DNA of 64,000 nt from Dromiciops gliroides (lineage: Eukaryota > Chordata > Mammalia > Microbiotheria > Microbiotheriidae). Made by a program: the position numbers and the translations under genes. The stretch spans positions 51,739,143 through 51,803,142 of the forward strand of contig NC_057867.1 in assembly GCF_019393635.1 (NCBI RefSeq), written 5' to 3'. The number at the start of each line of letters is the position of its first letter. Positions within the stretch are counted from its first letter, which is position 1. Shown one piece after another: positions 39,921 through 50,400 of this stretch. The notes beneath the pieces were generated by a model. The model did no database searches and had not been told where the DNA came from. It saw only the letters and a list, made by a program, of their open reading frames with translations.

Positions 39921-40024
39921 TTTGACTTCAGTTCTTAGGACAATTCTAGAACAGATCAGAGACAACAGGAATCAAGAAAATAATCAATGACCAAAGAACC
40001 AGCTGTCTCAAGGACAGATCATGC

Positions 40025-40470
40025 CTGAAATACCCTTTGACCCAGAGATCCCATTGATAGGTACATACTCCAAGGAGGTCCACCACAGAAAGAAAAGGCC
40101 CATACTTAACTTTCAGAGCAGAATATTAATAGCAGCACTTTTGTAGTAGCATAGAACTGGAAACAATAGATTCCCCATTGATGGGGGAACATCTGAAGAA
40201 ACTATAGGACATGAATCTAATGGATTATTGTGCTCTAAAAAATGGTGAACTGAAGCATGCTATTTCTCCCCCCCTCCCCCCCTATGTTTATTCAAGTCTT
40301 CTAATACAAAATGACTAATATGGAAATGTTTTACATAATTGCACATGTATAACCTATATCTGATTGCTTAACAACTCAGGGAGGGAGTAGGGGAGGGAGG
40401 GATAGAATTTAGAACTCCAAACTTTAAATAAAAATGTTTTAAAAATTTGGGGAAAAAATAAATTATGAAT
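40025..40470 (+). mobile_element. L1 3' end
   Basis: AATATTAATAGCAGCACTTT, TAGCATAGAACTGGAAAC and TGAAGAAACTATAGG (worn ORF2 end), then a 3' UTR with GGGAGGGAGTAGGGGAGGG. Confidence 0.75.
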
Positions 40471-40474
40471 GGAA

Positions 40475-40930
40475 GAATTCAGAGAAGCAGGGGAAAGCTT
40501 GCATGAACTAACAGAGAGCAATATAAGGAAAGCCAGGAAAACAACATGCACAATATAAATGAACAGAGGGGGCAGCTAGGTGGCACAGTGGATAAAGCAC
40601 AGGCCATGGATTCAGGAGGACCTGAGTTCAAATCTGGCCTCAGACGCTTGACACTTACTAGCTGTGTGACCCTGGGCAAGTCACTTAACCCTCATTGCCC
40701 TGCCAAAAAAAAAAGAAAAAAAGAAAGAAAAGAAAAGAAATGAACAGAATCCCTCAGACTTCATGCTATGCAATTATAATTACCAAGCTTGTCTCTGGAG
40801 GAGAGATGAGAAAATGCATCTCCATCCCTTTTTGTTTGAGGTGGGAAAGTATGGGTGTGAAACATTGTATAACTGATAGACAGTTGGTATATTGGTAAGT
40901 TTTGCTGAATTGCTTTTTTTCCCTCCTTTT
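40475..40930 (+). mobile_element. Second L1-like 3' fragment
   Basis: GAATTCAGAGAAGCAGGGGA and CTTGCATGAACTAACAGAG resemble the last ORF2 residues. It is interrupted by the SINE at 40,568. Confidence 0.5.
40568..40738 (+). mobile_element. WSINE1-like SINE
   Basis: Target AAATGAACAGA on both sides; tail of AAAG repeats. Confidence 0.92.
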
Positions 40931-40954
40931 ATTCTTTGTTATAAGAGATAGCTT

Positions 40955-41106
40955 GGGGGGGCAGCTAGGTGACTAAGTAGATAAAACACCAGCCCTGGAT
41001 TCAGGAGGACCCTAGTTCAAATCTGACCTCAAACACTTGACACTTACTAGCTGTGTGACCCTGGGCAAGTCACTTAACCCTCCTTGCTCCGCCAAAAAAG
41101 AAAAAA
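40955..41106 (+). mobile_element. WSINE1-like SINE
   Basis: Target AGAGATAGCTT / AGAGATAGTTT. The head is altered (GGTGACTAAGTAGATAAAAC). Confidence 0.9.
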
Positions 41107-41229
41107 GAGAGATAGTTTGCTGTTTAGGTGATGGATCTCTCTCTCTCTTCCTCTCTCTGTCGATAATCTATCTCCACGGAAATGAAGGTGATGTGAAAGC
41201 AAAAGATACTGCTAAACATTTAAAATTTT

Positions 41230-42320
41230 TTTAAAAGTCAAATACAAAAGAGGACAGGTCATGCCAGACTCACATTGCTTCCTTTTTTGACGAGCTTAGT
41301 GAATCAGTGGGGGGAGTGTTGTAAGTATATGCTTTGATTTTTTTTGTTTGTTTGTTTTTTATTTTTTTAGTAAGGCAATTGGGGTTAGGTGACTTGCCCA
41401 GGGTCACACAGCTAGTAAGTGTTAAGTGTCTGAGGCCAGATTTGAACTCAGGTACTCCTGACTCCAGGGCTGGTGTTCTATCCACTGCGCCATCTAGCTG
41501 CCCCTGTGCTTTGATTTTTAGCAAAGCATTTGATAAAATATCTCATACCGTTTTTGTGGAAAAGATGGAGAGATATGAACTAGGCTATAGTATAATTACA
41601 TGGATTTGAAACTGACTGAATGACCACACTCAAAGATTAGTACTAGGTCAATGGTTAAAAGGCAGCTTGGTGGGAGGTCTCTCTGGTGGAGTGTCTCAGG
41701 GGTCTTTGCCAGTCTTCATGCTGTTTAAGACTTTTGCCATTTTGAGATAAATGTAAAGTCTTACTCAGCTTCAAAAAATCAACTTCACAAGTACAGGATT
41801 GGCTGAAAACAGTCTTTGGGTTTTAGTGACTTGCAGAAGATGCCAGAACTAATGTACCCTTTCTAGAAATGAGGAAGTAATAGTTCTTCTCTCTCTTGCC
41901 CTGGTCAGATTACATCTGGATAACTGTTTTCAGTTAGAGGTGTAAGGAACAGTTTGAGAAAGAGCTTGAGAGGCTGAAAAGCACTCAGAGGAGGGCAACA
42001 AGGTTGGTCAGAGGCCTTGAATCCATATCCTGTGAGGACTGGTTGAAAGAGGTGGGGATGTTAGGCTGGAGAAACCTCAGGGAAGGCTTGTATTTGAAGG
42101 AAAGGCTCTCATATGGTCAAGAAGGATGACTTGTTCTGCTTTAGCCCCAGAAGGGCAAACTGAGAGCAATAGGAGGAAGTTTCAGAAGGGTGAATTTAGG
42201 CCTAACAGAGCTGACTTGGGAGGTGATAGGTTCCCCCTCATTGGAGGACTTCAGGCAGGGGCTATTTTCAGGTGTGTCCCTTCCTAATGTGAGGTCCTGT
42301 CATTCTATGAGACAAATTGA
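41230..42320 (+). mobile_element. CR1/L3-type LINE, reverse transcriptase to 3' end
   Basis: Starts with GTCATGCCAGACTCACATTG, then the frame reading FSKAFDKISHTVFVEKMERY, the CR1 reverse transcriptase phrase DFSKAFDxVSH. Later come GGATAACTGTTTTCAGTTAG, AGAGGAGGGCAACAAGG, TAGCCCCAGAAGGGCAAAC and GGTTCCCCCTCATTGGAGG. Frames are broken; the SINE at 41,353 splits the reverse transcriptase part. Confidence 0.82.
41353..41503 (-). mobile_element. WSINE1-like SINE (ACTCCTGACTCC subfamily)
   Basis: Target ATGCTTTGATTTTT / GTGCTTTGATTTTT. Confidence 0.92.
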
Positions 42321-42667
42321 GGGTGAGAGGTGATGAGGATCTGCACTATGGTGGTGGCTGTATGCCTGGAAAGGGATGGATACAAAGGATATTGGGAAGG
42401 GAGAGTCAACAAGGCTTGGAATCTTATTGGATGTGTGTGTGTGTGTGTGTGAGACAAACTGAAGAGGACTATGAGGTTGTGAATTGGTATGGCAATTGAT
42501 ATCTATTAGAAAAATAGGGGGAGTTAAGCAGAAGAATGGGTTCGGAGGGGAAAGATAAGCCCTGACCAATCTTTGTCAATTCCAGAGTCTTGATTTGTTT
42601 TAGGGATCTCCCCCAAACAAACTATCCCCTTCCAAAGATTCCTAAACTTACTTCCTGGACTTTAAGT

Positions 42668-42815
42668 TATTTATTTATTTAGTTAGTTTGGCAGGGTAAT
42701 GAGAGTTAAGTGACTTGCCCAGGGTCACACAGCTAGTAAGTGTCAAGTGTCTGAGGTCGGATTTGAACTCAGGTCCTCCTGAATCCAGGGTCACTGAACC
42801 ACCTAGCTAGCCCCC
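42668..42815 (-). mobile_element. WSINE1-like SINE, internally shortened
   Basis: Target CTGGACTTTAAGTTATT on both sides. About 20 nt near the head (GGCTGGTGCTTTATCCAC-like) are missing. Confidence 0.9.
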
Positions 42816-43059
42816 CTGGACTTTAAGTTATTATATAAAAAGGTTCTTTCACATTAAGTAGTTTCAATCAAGGGAAGTCTCATAGCTCCCTGTGTTTTGT
42901 TATAAACCCTGTCTTCAATCCTCATCTTTGGGTATTCCTAGCAATCTGCTTTGCCATACTCCAAGTTCTAGCTCCTCTGCCCCATTTAAACACCTTAATT
43001 CTCCTACATTGATTCTTTCATGAATTCAGCCCTTTCTAGGTGCTCTTTCATGGTTAATT

Positions 43060-43640
43060 TTTATTGTTGTGGTTTTCTTGGATGGTACCTAAGCATTGCA
43101 TTACACATCACTTTGACAAAATGAATTAATACATTCTCCAATTGTTGGACACACGTAAGTAGTTTCCAAGTTTTTGCTATTACAAGCTATGCATATTCTT
43201 GTACAACTAGGTCCTCTTTTCTTTTTCCTGACATTTTTTGGGATCACTGTTTGAGCCAGGGAAACGTGGCATTGAAAACTATGAGACATTTTGTGGTTTG
43301 TGTCTTATTGTGGCATTGCTCCTGATTAGTGAGTCACATGTATAGTGTCTTAGAGGGCATTTCTCTGTACCCTTCCCAACATTGGATTTGATACATTTTT
43401 TTGCTATTTTTGCCATTTTGTTTTGTTTTGTTTTTGCGCAAGGCAATGAAGGTTAAGTGACTTGCCCAAGGTCACACAGCTAGTGTCAAGTATCTGAGGC
43501 CGGATTTGAACTCAGGTCCTCCTGAATTGAGGGCTGGTGCTTTATCTACTGTGCCACCTAAGCTGCCCCCTATTTTTGATGGTATTTTAAAAGTTGTGCC
43601 TTCTGTTCTTTTGACAATGCTTTTTGTTTAAAGGGGGTGA
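43060..43640 (-). mobile_element. L1 3' end, minus orientation
   Basis: The minus strand reads KKRGPSCTRICIACNSKN and PTIGECINSF, a worn version of the ORF2 C-terminus of the copies at 18.8 and 31.5 kb. Split by the SINE at 43,420. Confidence 0.75.
43420..43569 (-). mobile_element. WSINE1-like SINE
   Basis: GCTATTTTTG occurs to its left (43,402) and CTATTTTTG directly to its right. The body has a small deletion (CTAGTGTCAAG). Confidence 0.88.
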
Positions 43641-43972
43641 GATGTTAGAATTTTCTTCTAAAAATTTCCTTCCTGTCCCTGACAAATTCCAAATGCTGAA
43701 TTTGTTTCAATTATCACTTCTTTGAATTCTATCTCAGGTATTTCTATGGCTTTGCATATTTGGTTTCCTAGCTCTGGAATGGTTTTCCTTACATCTCTGC
43801 CCTGTAGAAATTCTTTTCTTCCTTCAACAATTTATTTATTAAGTACCTACAATGTGACTGGTGCTGACTGCTGGGGATACAAATAAAAGCAAAGACCCAG
43901 TTTTTGTCCTCAGGGAGCTCCCACTTTAATCTGAGAGACCACTGGGCAAACAGCTACAGACAAACCAAATAG

Positions 43973-44121
43973 ATTTTTTTTTTTTGGTGAGGCAATTGGG
44001 GTTAAGTGACTTGCCCAGGGTCACACAGCTAGTAAGTGTTAAATGTCTGAGGCCGAATTTGAACTCAGGTCCTCCTGAATGCAGGGCCAGTGCTCTATCC
44101 ACTGTGCCACCTAGCTGCCCC
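43973..44121 (-). mobile_element. WSINE1-like SINE
   Basis: Target AAACCAAATAGATT, identical on both sides. Confidence 0.93.
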
Positions 44122-44437
44122 CGAAACCAAATAGATTCTTGATGAATTGGAGATAACCTTAGTGAAAGCACCAAGATTAAGGAGGATCAGCTAAGGGTTC
44201 TTACAGAAGGGAGATTTGAGCTGAGACTGGAAGGTAACCAATTCTGGAGGCAGAGGGGAGGGGATACAGCCAGTGAAAATGAACTGAGGTGGGAAATGGA
44301 ACAATGTGTTCAAAGAACAGCAAGGAGGCCTGAATCATTGGTTCATAGAATGCGTGGAGGGGAATAAGGTGTAAGAAGACTCCAGTCTTCAGGGGGCAGG
44401 TTATGAAGGGGGCTTTTTAAGGCAAATAGGATTGAAC

Positions 44438-44591
44438 ATTTTTTTTTCTTTTTTTGGCAGGGCAATGGGGGTTAAGTGACTTGCCCAGGGTCACACAGCT
44501 AGTAAGTGTCAAGTGTCTGAGGCTGGATTTGAACTCAGGTACTCCTGAATCCAGGGCCAGCACTTTAACCACTGCGCCATCTAGCTGCCCC
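44438..44591 (-). mobile_element. WSINE1-like SINE
   Basis: Target TGAACATTTTTT on both sides; GCAGGGCAATG tail type. Confidence 0.92.
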
Positions 44592-44650
44592 TGAACATTT
44601 TTTGATTCTGGAGGTAATAGGGAACCACTGGAGCTGATTGAAAGTGAAAG

Positions 44651-44806
44651 GGGGGCAGCTAGGTGGCACAGTGGATAAAGCACTGGCCCTGGATTCAGAA
44701 GGACCTGAGTTCAAAGCTGGCCTCAGACACTTAACACTTATTAGCTGTGTGACCCTGGGCAAGTCACTTAACCCCCATTGCCTCTCAAACAAACAAAACA
44801 AAAAAA
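44651..44806 (+). mobile_element. WSINE1-like SINE (first of tandem pair)
   Basis: Preceded and followed by GAAAGTGAAAGG. Confidence 0.92.
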
Positions 44807-44818
44807 AGAAAGTGAAAG

Positions 44819-44934
44819 GGGGGCAACTAGGTGGCACAGTGGATAAAGCACTGGCCCTGGATTCAGGAGGACCTGAGTTCAAATCTGGCCTCAGACACTT
44901 GACACTAGTTGTGTACACTACCTAGCTGCCCCTT
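44819..44934 (+). mobile_element. WSINE1-like SINE, rearranged (second of tandem pair)
   Basis: The body stops at GACACTAGTTGTGTACACT and is joined to an inverted head, ACCTAGCTGCCCC. It has no A-tail. Confidence 0.8.
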
Positions 44935-45451
44935 TTTTGATGTTTTATATGTAGAGCTCTTTTCCATATAGCCTGTACCTTTACGATTCCTGGAGTCTTC
45001 CCTTCTCCCTGGCATTTATCCATGTTGGCCCCAGGAATGCCCCATCTATCACTTTGGTCCTATGGCACTAACTGCCTGCCCCCTACAATGGTTCTCCTGG
45101 AACCACCCAAAGAGGACTAGCTGAGGATAGGTCTGAACCACCATCCCTGGCCACCTGAGTCAGTCTACTCTTTGGGTTCAAATACCTTCACAGTATAATA
45201 CTTGATCCTTGTGTTGTGGACTTTCTATAGTTTCTTTTACTCATCTTCCCTCATCATATGATCTTGCCTGTTGGCTTATCTATTTGTGAGCTAGGCTTTT
45301 CTTCTCGGCCATTTTGCCTTTCAACTTTTCTCTCATATTCCCACTTGTTTGTCTGCCCCGCCCCCCTCTGGCTAGAATTTCCCTATCTTGGTTTTCCACC
45401 TCATTTTGGCTCTTTCCTCCCCCTTCATTTCCTCAGGCTCCTCGTAGGGAT

Positions 45452-45637
45452 GATTCTTTCTTCCTTTCTTCCTTCCTTCCTTTCTTTCTTTCTTTTTTGG
45501 CAGGTGCAATGAGGGTTAAGTGACTTGCCCAGGGTCACACAGCTAGTAAGTGTCAAGTGTCTGAGGCTGGATTTGAACTCAGGTTCTCCTGAATCCAAGG
45601 CCATTGCTTTATCCACTGAGCCACCTAGCTGCTCCCC
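45452..45637 (-). mobile_element. WSINE1-like SINE with CTTT-rich tail
   Basis: Target TAGGGATGATTCTT / TGGGGATAATTCTT; the tail is (CTTT)/(CCTT) rather than poly(T). Confidence 0.9.
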
Positions 45638-45639
45638 CA

Positions 45640-46640
45640 TGGGGATAATTCTTACTGGAGTGCCTAGCCAGAGTAAACTTTCCTGGAGGGGAGGAGAACT
45701 CAGCTGAGTTTCCATCCTTTCCCTCTGGTAAGGATGCTCATTCTTCTTCTAAACAATCCTGTACTGCCTGCGTCTTCTGTTCCCTCTCTTCCATTTGTTC
45801 TCCTCCTTGCTTGCCAGGGGATGAGCAGAATCAGTGTTTGATGATTCTTCAGGGAGTGAGGGCATAGGATTGGTGGGGATGCTTTGTGTAATTAAAAATA
45901 TATACATATAATCTCTTGATGACTTGTCTTCCTTCTTTTTTTTTCCTTCTGAACTCGTCCCTGTAATATTCCCTTATCCAGTTTTGGATTATCTCTCACC
46001 TCCCTTTTCTCAGGACAATAGTACCCAATCCAACCATACCAGTCGGCCCTTCCAAATCTTTTTACAAGGGTTCTTCGATCCTCTGGTATCTTTTTCCTTC
46101 CTTAACCTTTCCCTCTTCCTGCGTGATAAATCACACACCTCTTCCCTCCGGATTCCTCTACTATTTTTGCATTCTCGGGGCTCAAGCCCCAGTTTGGTCC
46201 CCTTGGTCTGTTAGGAGGTGCAAGCCTTTGTTCTTGCTTTAAGTGAGCCTGTCAATCACCAGACCTGCTAGGAGGAAGCTGCAGTAAGCTCCTGCAGCGG
46301 CGGCTGCCCAGCACCAGAGAACATCTGCCCACCTCTGCCCTTTCCCCTCCCAACTCCACCTGGTCTCAGTCTAACTTTCTTAACTTTTATATCAAATGCG
46401 AGACAGGTAAAGTGTACGTCGTGAGCGAGTCTGAAAGCCGTCTAGAAGGGAGTCTGCCTTTGTTAGGAGAGGGGACAAGCACGGGCAGCCCCCACCCCCC
46501 GCCCTCGTTCCCTGACTAGAATTTCCCTACCTTGTCATTCTGCCCCTACCCCCCCACCCCCCACCCCCCGACATTGGTTTGTTCCATGGGAGGCTTTTAT
46601 TGGCAAAAGGAGACGAGACAACCGGGAGGGGCATCTTAGG
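45640..46640. other. Upstream flank of TM9SF2-like gene, nothing recognised
   Basis: Mostly unique, C/T-rich sequence without repeats, leading into the CpG island. Distal promoter elements may lie here, but none is clear. Confidence 0.4.
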
Positions 46641-47288
46641 GGGAATCTCTACACACCCCCTCCCGAAAGTCCGGTAGGGGTAAGAGAGAACTTCCTGGAA
46701 GGCAAAAGGCATCGTGGGCAGGGGGAGGAGGAGGGGGAGGGGAGAGGGGGGAAGAAGCAATGCTTTGTGCCCCCCTCCCCCACTTCAGTGCCCGAAATAA
46801 AAATGGCGCCACGTGCCAGGCGGAGGGCACGCTCAGGAGCGCGCGGGCCATTGTGATGTCGGGGCCCCGCCCCTCTCCTGCCCTTCTGGGTTCTAGGGAG
46901 CGCCGAGGCGCGCACCAGCGGAGGCTCGAGCTCGCGGACAGGCAAGGCGGCGAGCGCGCGAGGGAGGGAGCTCGCGCGCCCCCTCCTTCCCTCGCTCGCT
47001 CGCTCGCTCGGGCACACCCCCTCTCACCTCGCCCCGCCCCGCCCCTCCGCGGGCACTTGTACACTTCCACACACTTCCTCACACTTCCACACACACCCAC
47101 ACACCCACACCCACGCACGTACCGCGCGCGCGCCCCGCCTCTTTCCCTAGACTCTCCGGCACTCGAGCCAGGCGCCCCGGGACCCCTCCTCTTGGCTGCC
47201 TTCTCCCTTCCCCCTCCCTCCCCAGCCTTTTGCCCCCTCCTCAATCTCCCCCCCCCCCACCCCGGCCCGGGGTGATCGAGCCCCGAAC

Positions 47289-47474
47289 ATGAGCACACCC
47301 GGTAACCACGGGCGCCGCCGCCTCCGCCGCGCTCCCTCCGGGATCTGGCTGCGGCGGCTGCTGCTGCTGCTGCTGCTCGCCGGGGCGGCCCCTGGGGGCT
47401 CCCGGGCTTTCTACCTGCCCGGCTTGGCTCCCGTCAGCTTCTGCGAGGAGGGCAAGGAGACCTCCAACTGCAAG
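47289..47474 (+). CDS. TM9SF2-like exon 1 (signal peptide)
   Basis: ATG with A at -3. Arg-rich start, then WLRRLLLLLLLAGAAPGG and the mature start FYLPGLAPVSFCEEGKETSN. Donor AAG|GTGAGC, phase 0. A (CTG)n run encodes the leucines. No upstream in-frame stop for at least 30 nt, so an earlier start is not excluded. Confidence 0.92.
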
Positions 47475-50400
47475 GTGAGCTCGACGGCCGGAGCCGAGGC
47501 CGGGGTGGGCTGCGCGCGGGATCGGACGGCCCTGCGCGGGACGGGGCGGGGCGGGGCGGGGCGGGGCGGGAGGGGACAGGACGGGACCGGACGGGACCCG
47601 ACGGGAGGGGACGGGACAGGACCGATCGGGGCCGGACGGGACCGGATAGGAGGGGCAGGGCGGCCCCGGACGGCACCCTGCGGGGTGGCAGGGAGGGACT
47701 GGAGCGGAGCGGACCGCACTGCAGGGGGTGGCATGGGCCGAGGCGACGCTGGACGGCATCGTGAGGGAGGAGACGGGCACGGACGGCACCACACTTCACG
47801 AAATGGACAAGAGGGCACTACCCAGGGTGGGAACTGACAGGACTGGACTGGACAGCGGTTTAGCCCCGCCTGGCAGTCCTCACTTGGGAAAGCTTGCTCC
47901 CCTCGAACCTGTTGGGGGAAATGCGGGCAGGTACTCTTCACCTGGCCGATCTAGAGCTCTCCTTTTCTGGCCAGAGCCTTCTCCCTGTGCAAACACGCCG
48001 TGCCGCCCATTCCCCCCCCCATCCTCCCGGAATTGCCTGTGCAAACAGTGGCACTTCCCTCTGAGCCTCGGCTGAGAAATCTGTCTGCAAACAGTTTTCC
48101 TTGCCCTCCCCTCCTCCAGTAACTCCACGAAAGCCCGGTGCCCTGTCCAGTTCTACCCGGCTCATGGGACCACTCCAGTCCCTCCTAGCTGACAAAGCCC
48201 ATCTCTCTCTTCATCAGTCACTTTGCAAACAAACAAACAAACAAAACCCCCAATGATTAAAACCCAGAGCTGACTCTGTGTGTCCTTCTAGAAGCATCAT
48301 CAATTATTTATTGAGTGAACATCCTGTGAGGCCCATATAGCATAAAGGGATGGCTGAAATGGAGTAATTTTTTCCCTCTTCTGTTTCCTTATTTCTGACA
48401 CCAAAGAAACCTCTCTATTAGGGAAAATGGCCTCTTTAACCATCCTGCTGCAATATCAGGAGTGGCACTGCTGATAAAGTTCACATTTGGAGGTCTCCTA
48501 GATACACACTGCAATCCTCTCCTCCCACCCCCCCTTCTTCCCCCTTTTTAGGCTTCACCTTGTAACCTTGGGAATCCACTCCAGCCTTGGGTTGTGATTG
48601 AAGTTTTTGATTTGGGCACCCTGGCTGCTAACTTCTTATGCCATTAGGAAGGCTAGGGGTACCACATTTTAAATTCGAGGTTCCCTCTAGGAGGTTCTGG
48701 TGCCTTAAGGTGGTACAGGTGGCAGAAATCTAAAATTATGGTCAAAAGGGCTTGGGTTCCAATGTCATTTCTGCTACTTACTGTTTGGGTGACCTTGGAC
48801 AAGTCCTTTTCCTCTGGGCCTCAATTGATGGGCATTTATTGAGTATTTGCTCTGTGTCAGGCACAGTTCCAGGCACTGGGGGTACAAAGGCAGTATTAAA
48901 CTGGCTCTGCTGTCAAGGAATTTACATTATGTAAGGGGAAGCAGGGGGAGTAGGTGACTGTTTCAGTATTTATTGTCTTTGGATCCCTAGTGTATACACA
49001 TAGACACGCGTATATATGCACACATACATCTGGGTTCTGGCACTGGCTGGTTGGATACCTAGAGGTGTGGCTCTTACTGTTTTCAGGGTTTGAATCAAGA
49101 GTAAGGTTATAGGTGGCTATCCTCCTAACACTAGCTCACAGGTTCCCACTGGTGGGCTTCCCTTTAAAAAATCAGCCAGTAGACTCAATTCTTTAGCATT
49201 AGTCAAGTGTGTGTGTGTGTGGGGGAGGACAACTAGGTGGTAAAGTGGATAGAATGCAGGACCTGGAGTCAAGAAGACCTGAGTTCAAATCCAGCCTCAG
49301 GTACTTACTAGCTGTGTGACCCAGGGCAAGTCACTTGACTCTATTTGTTTCAGTTTCCTTATCTGTAAAAATGAGCTGGAGAAGGAAATGGCAAACCCCT
49401 GAAGAATCTCTGCCCAACAGTTGCACACAACTGAACAAGTGGCACAGTAAGAACAATAGTTATACTCTTCTACAATATCAAGTGAAGGGGGAGGAGGGGA
49501 GACACTTCAGTCAACATTTATTAAGCACTCTGTATGTACCAGGCACTGTGTTAAGCTCTGGGAGTACAAATGTAAGCACAAAGACAATCCCTGCCCAGAA
49601 GGAGTTTATATTCTAGTGGGGGGAGCTAAAAAGCAGTTTAAAGCAGTTGTGGGGGACAGGGTGCTGAGAGGAGTGCAGAGGCCAGAGAGGAGTGAAGGAG
49701 GAAGCCTTTAGTAAGGACTGAGTTCTGGGCAGAGCTCATCAGTTGGAAAGAGGGGGCCACTGGAGCAGGGAGATCTTTCCAAGTGGGAAGGCCCCAAGAT
49801 AGAGGCACGCCCCCCAGCCTGTTGAGGTGTGGTGTTGAGGTGTGGCTAAAGGGCAGTGGTAAGGAGGCACATGGCTATGTGGCAACTGCAGGGCCTCAGG
49901 ATCTCTCTCTTTTCTTTTTTTTCCAAAGCGACCTTACAAATTTTGTGACATGGTATGGGTGATGCAGGTCACTGCTGTGTAGCTGGCTAGTTCCTTTTCT
50001 CAGTGGGTGATTTCTCAGTGGGCTGCTAAGCTGGCTCCTCACTAGGCTCAGATGCTGCTGTTGGGCACCAGTGCAGCATCGCTGCTGACCCCGCCCTGGG
50101 CATGCTGTGTAATGGAGTAGTGGCTGGAGTGTTGGAGTACTAGTATGCTTTTAAAGCAAGGGCCATAACCCTTAGCCTAGACTTAGCAGAAGACTTTCTT
50201 TTTTGCCCTTAAAGCGTTTCAGGCCAGAGGTAGGAGGTGTCTAGTAGCTCCTATTCCACGGTTTTTTTCTGGGTCAGAGCTAGATCCCCTCATTCAGGGA
50301 TTCTCCCTGGTTTAATTTGATGTGTAACCAGTAGCATTTCCCAGCCTGCTTTTGGGCTCTTCAGTTGACTGTTGCTAGAGACAAAGGTAACCATGCAGTC

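Larger units (their letters stand above)
43830..44650 (+). repeat. Ancient dispersed repeat, split by two SINEs
   Basis: TTTATTAAGTACCTACAATG, GGGGATACAAATAAAAGC, CAGGGAGCTCCCACTTTAAT, later GGGGAATAAGGTGTAAGAAG and GGTAATAGGGAACCACTGG. Confidence 0.55.
46640..47900. promoter_or_regulatory. CpG island and promoter of the TM9SF2-like gene
   Basis: CpG-dense over 1.2 kb, with GC boxes (CCCCGCCCCGCCCC near 47,030) and AAAATGGCGCC, a YY1-like motif, near 46,801. No TATA box at a useful distance from the start codon, so a dispersed start is likely. Open frames on the other strand here come from base composition. Confidence 0.82.

Noticed and set aside
46636-47298. Minus-strand frame of 220 codons, and overlapping frames on both strands to 47,941
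   Set aside because: CpG-island composition; the supported gene starts on the plus strand at 47,289.
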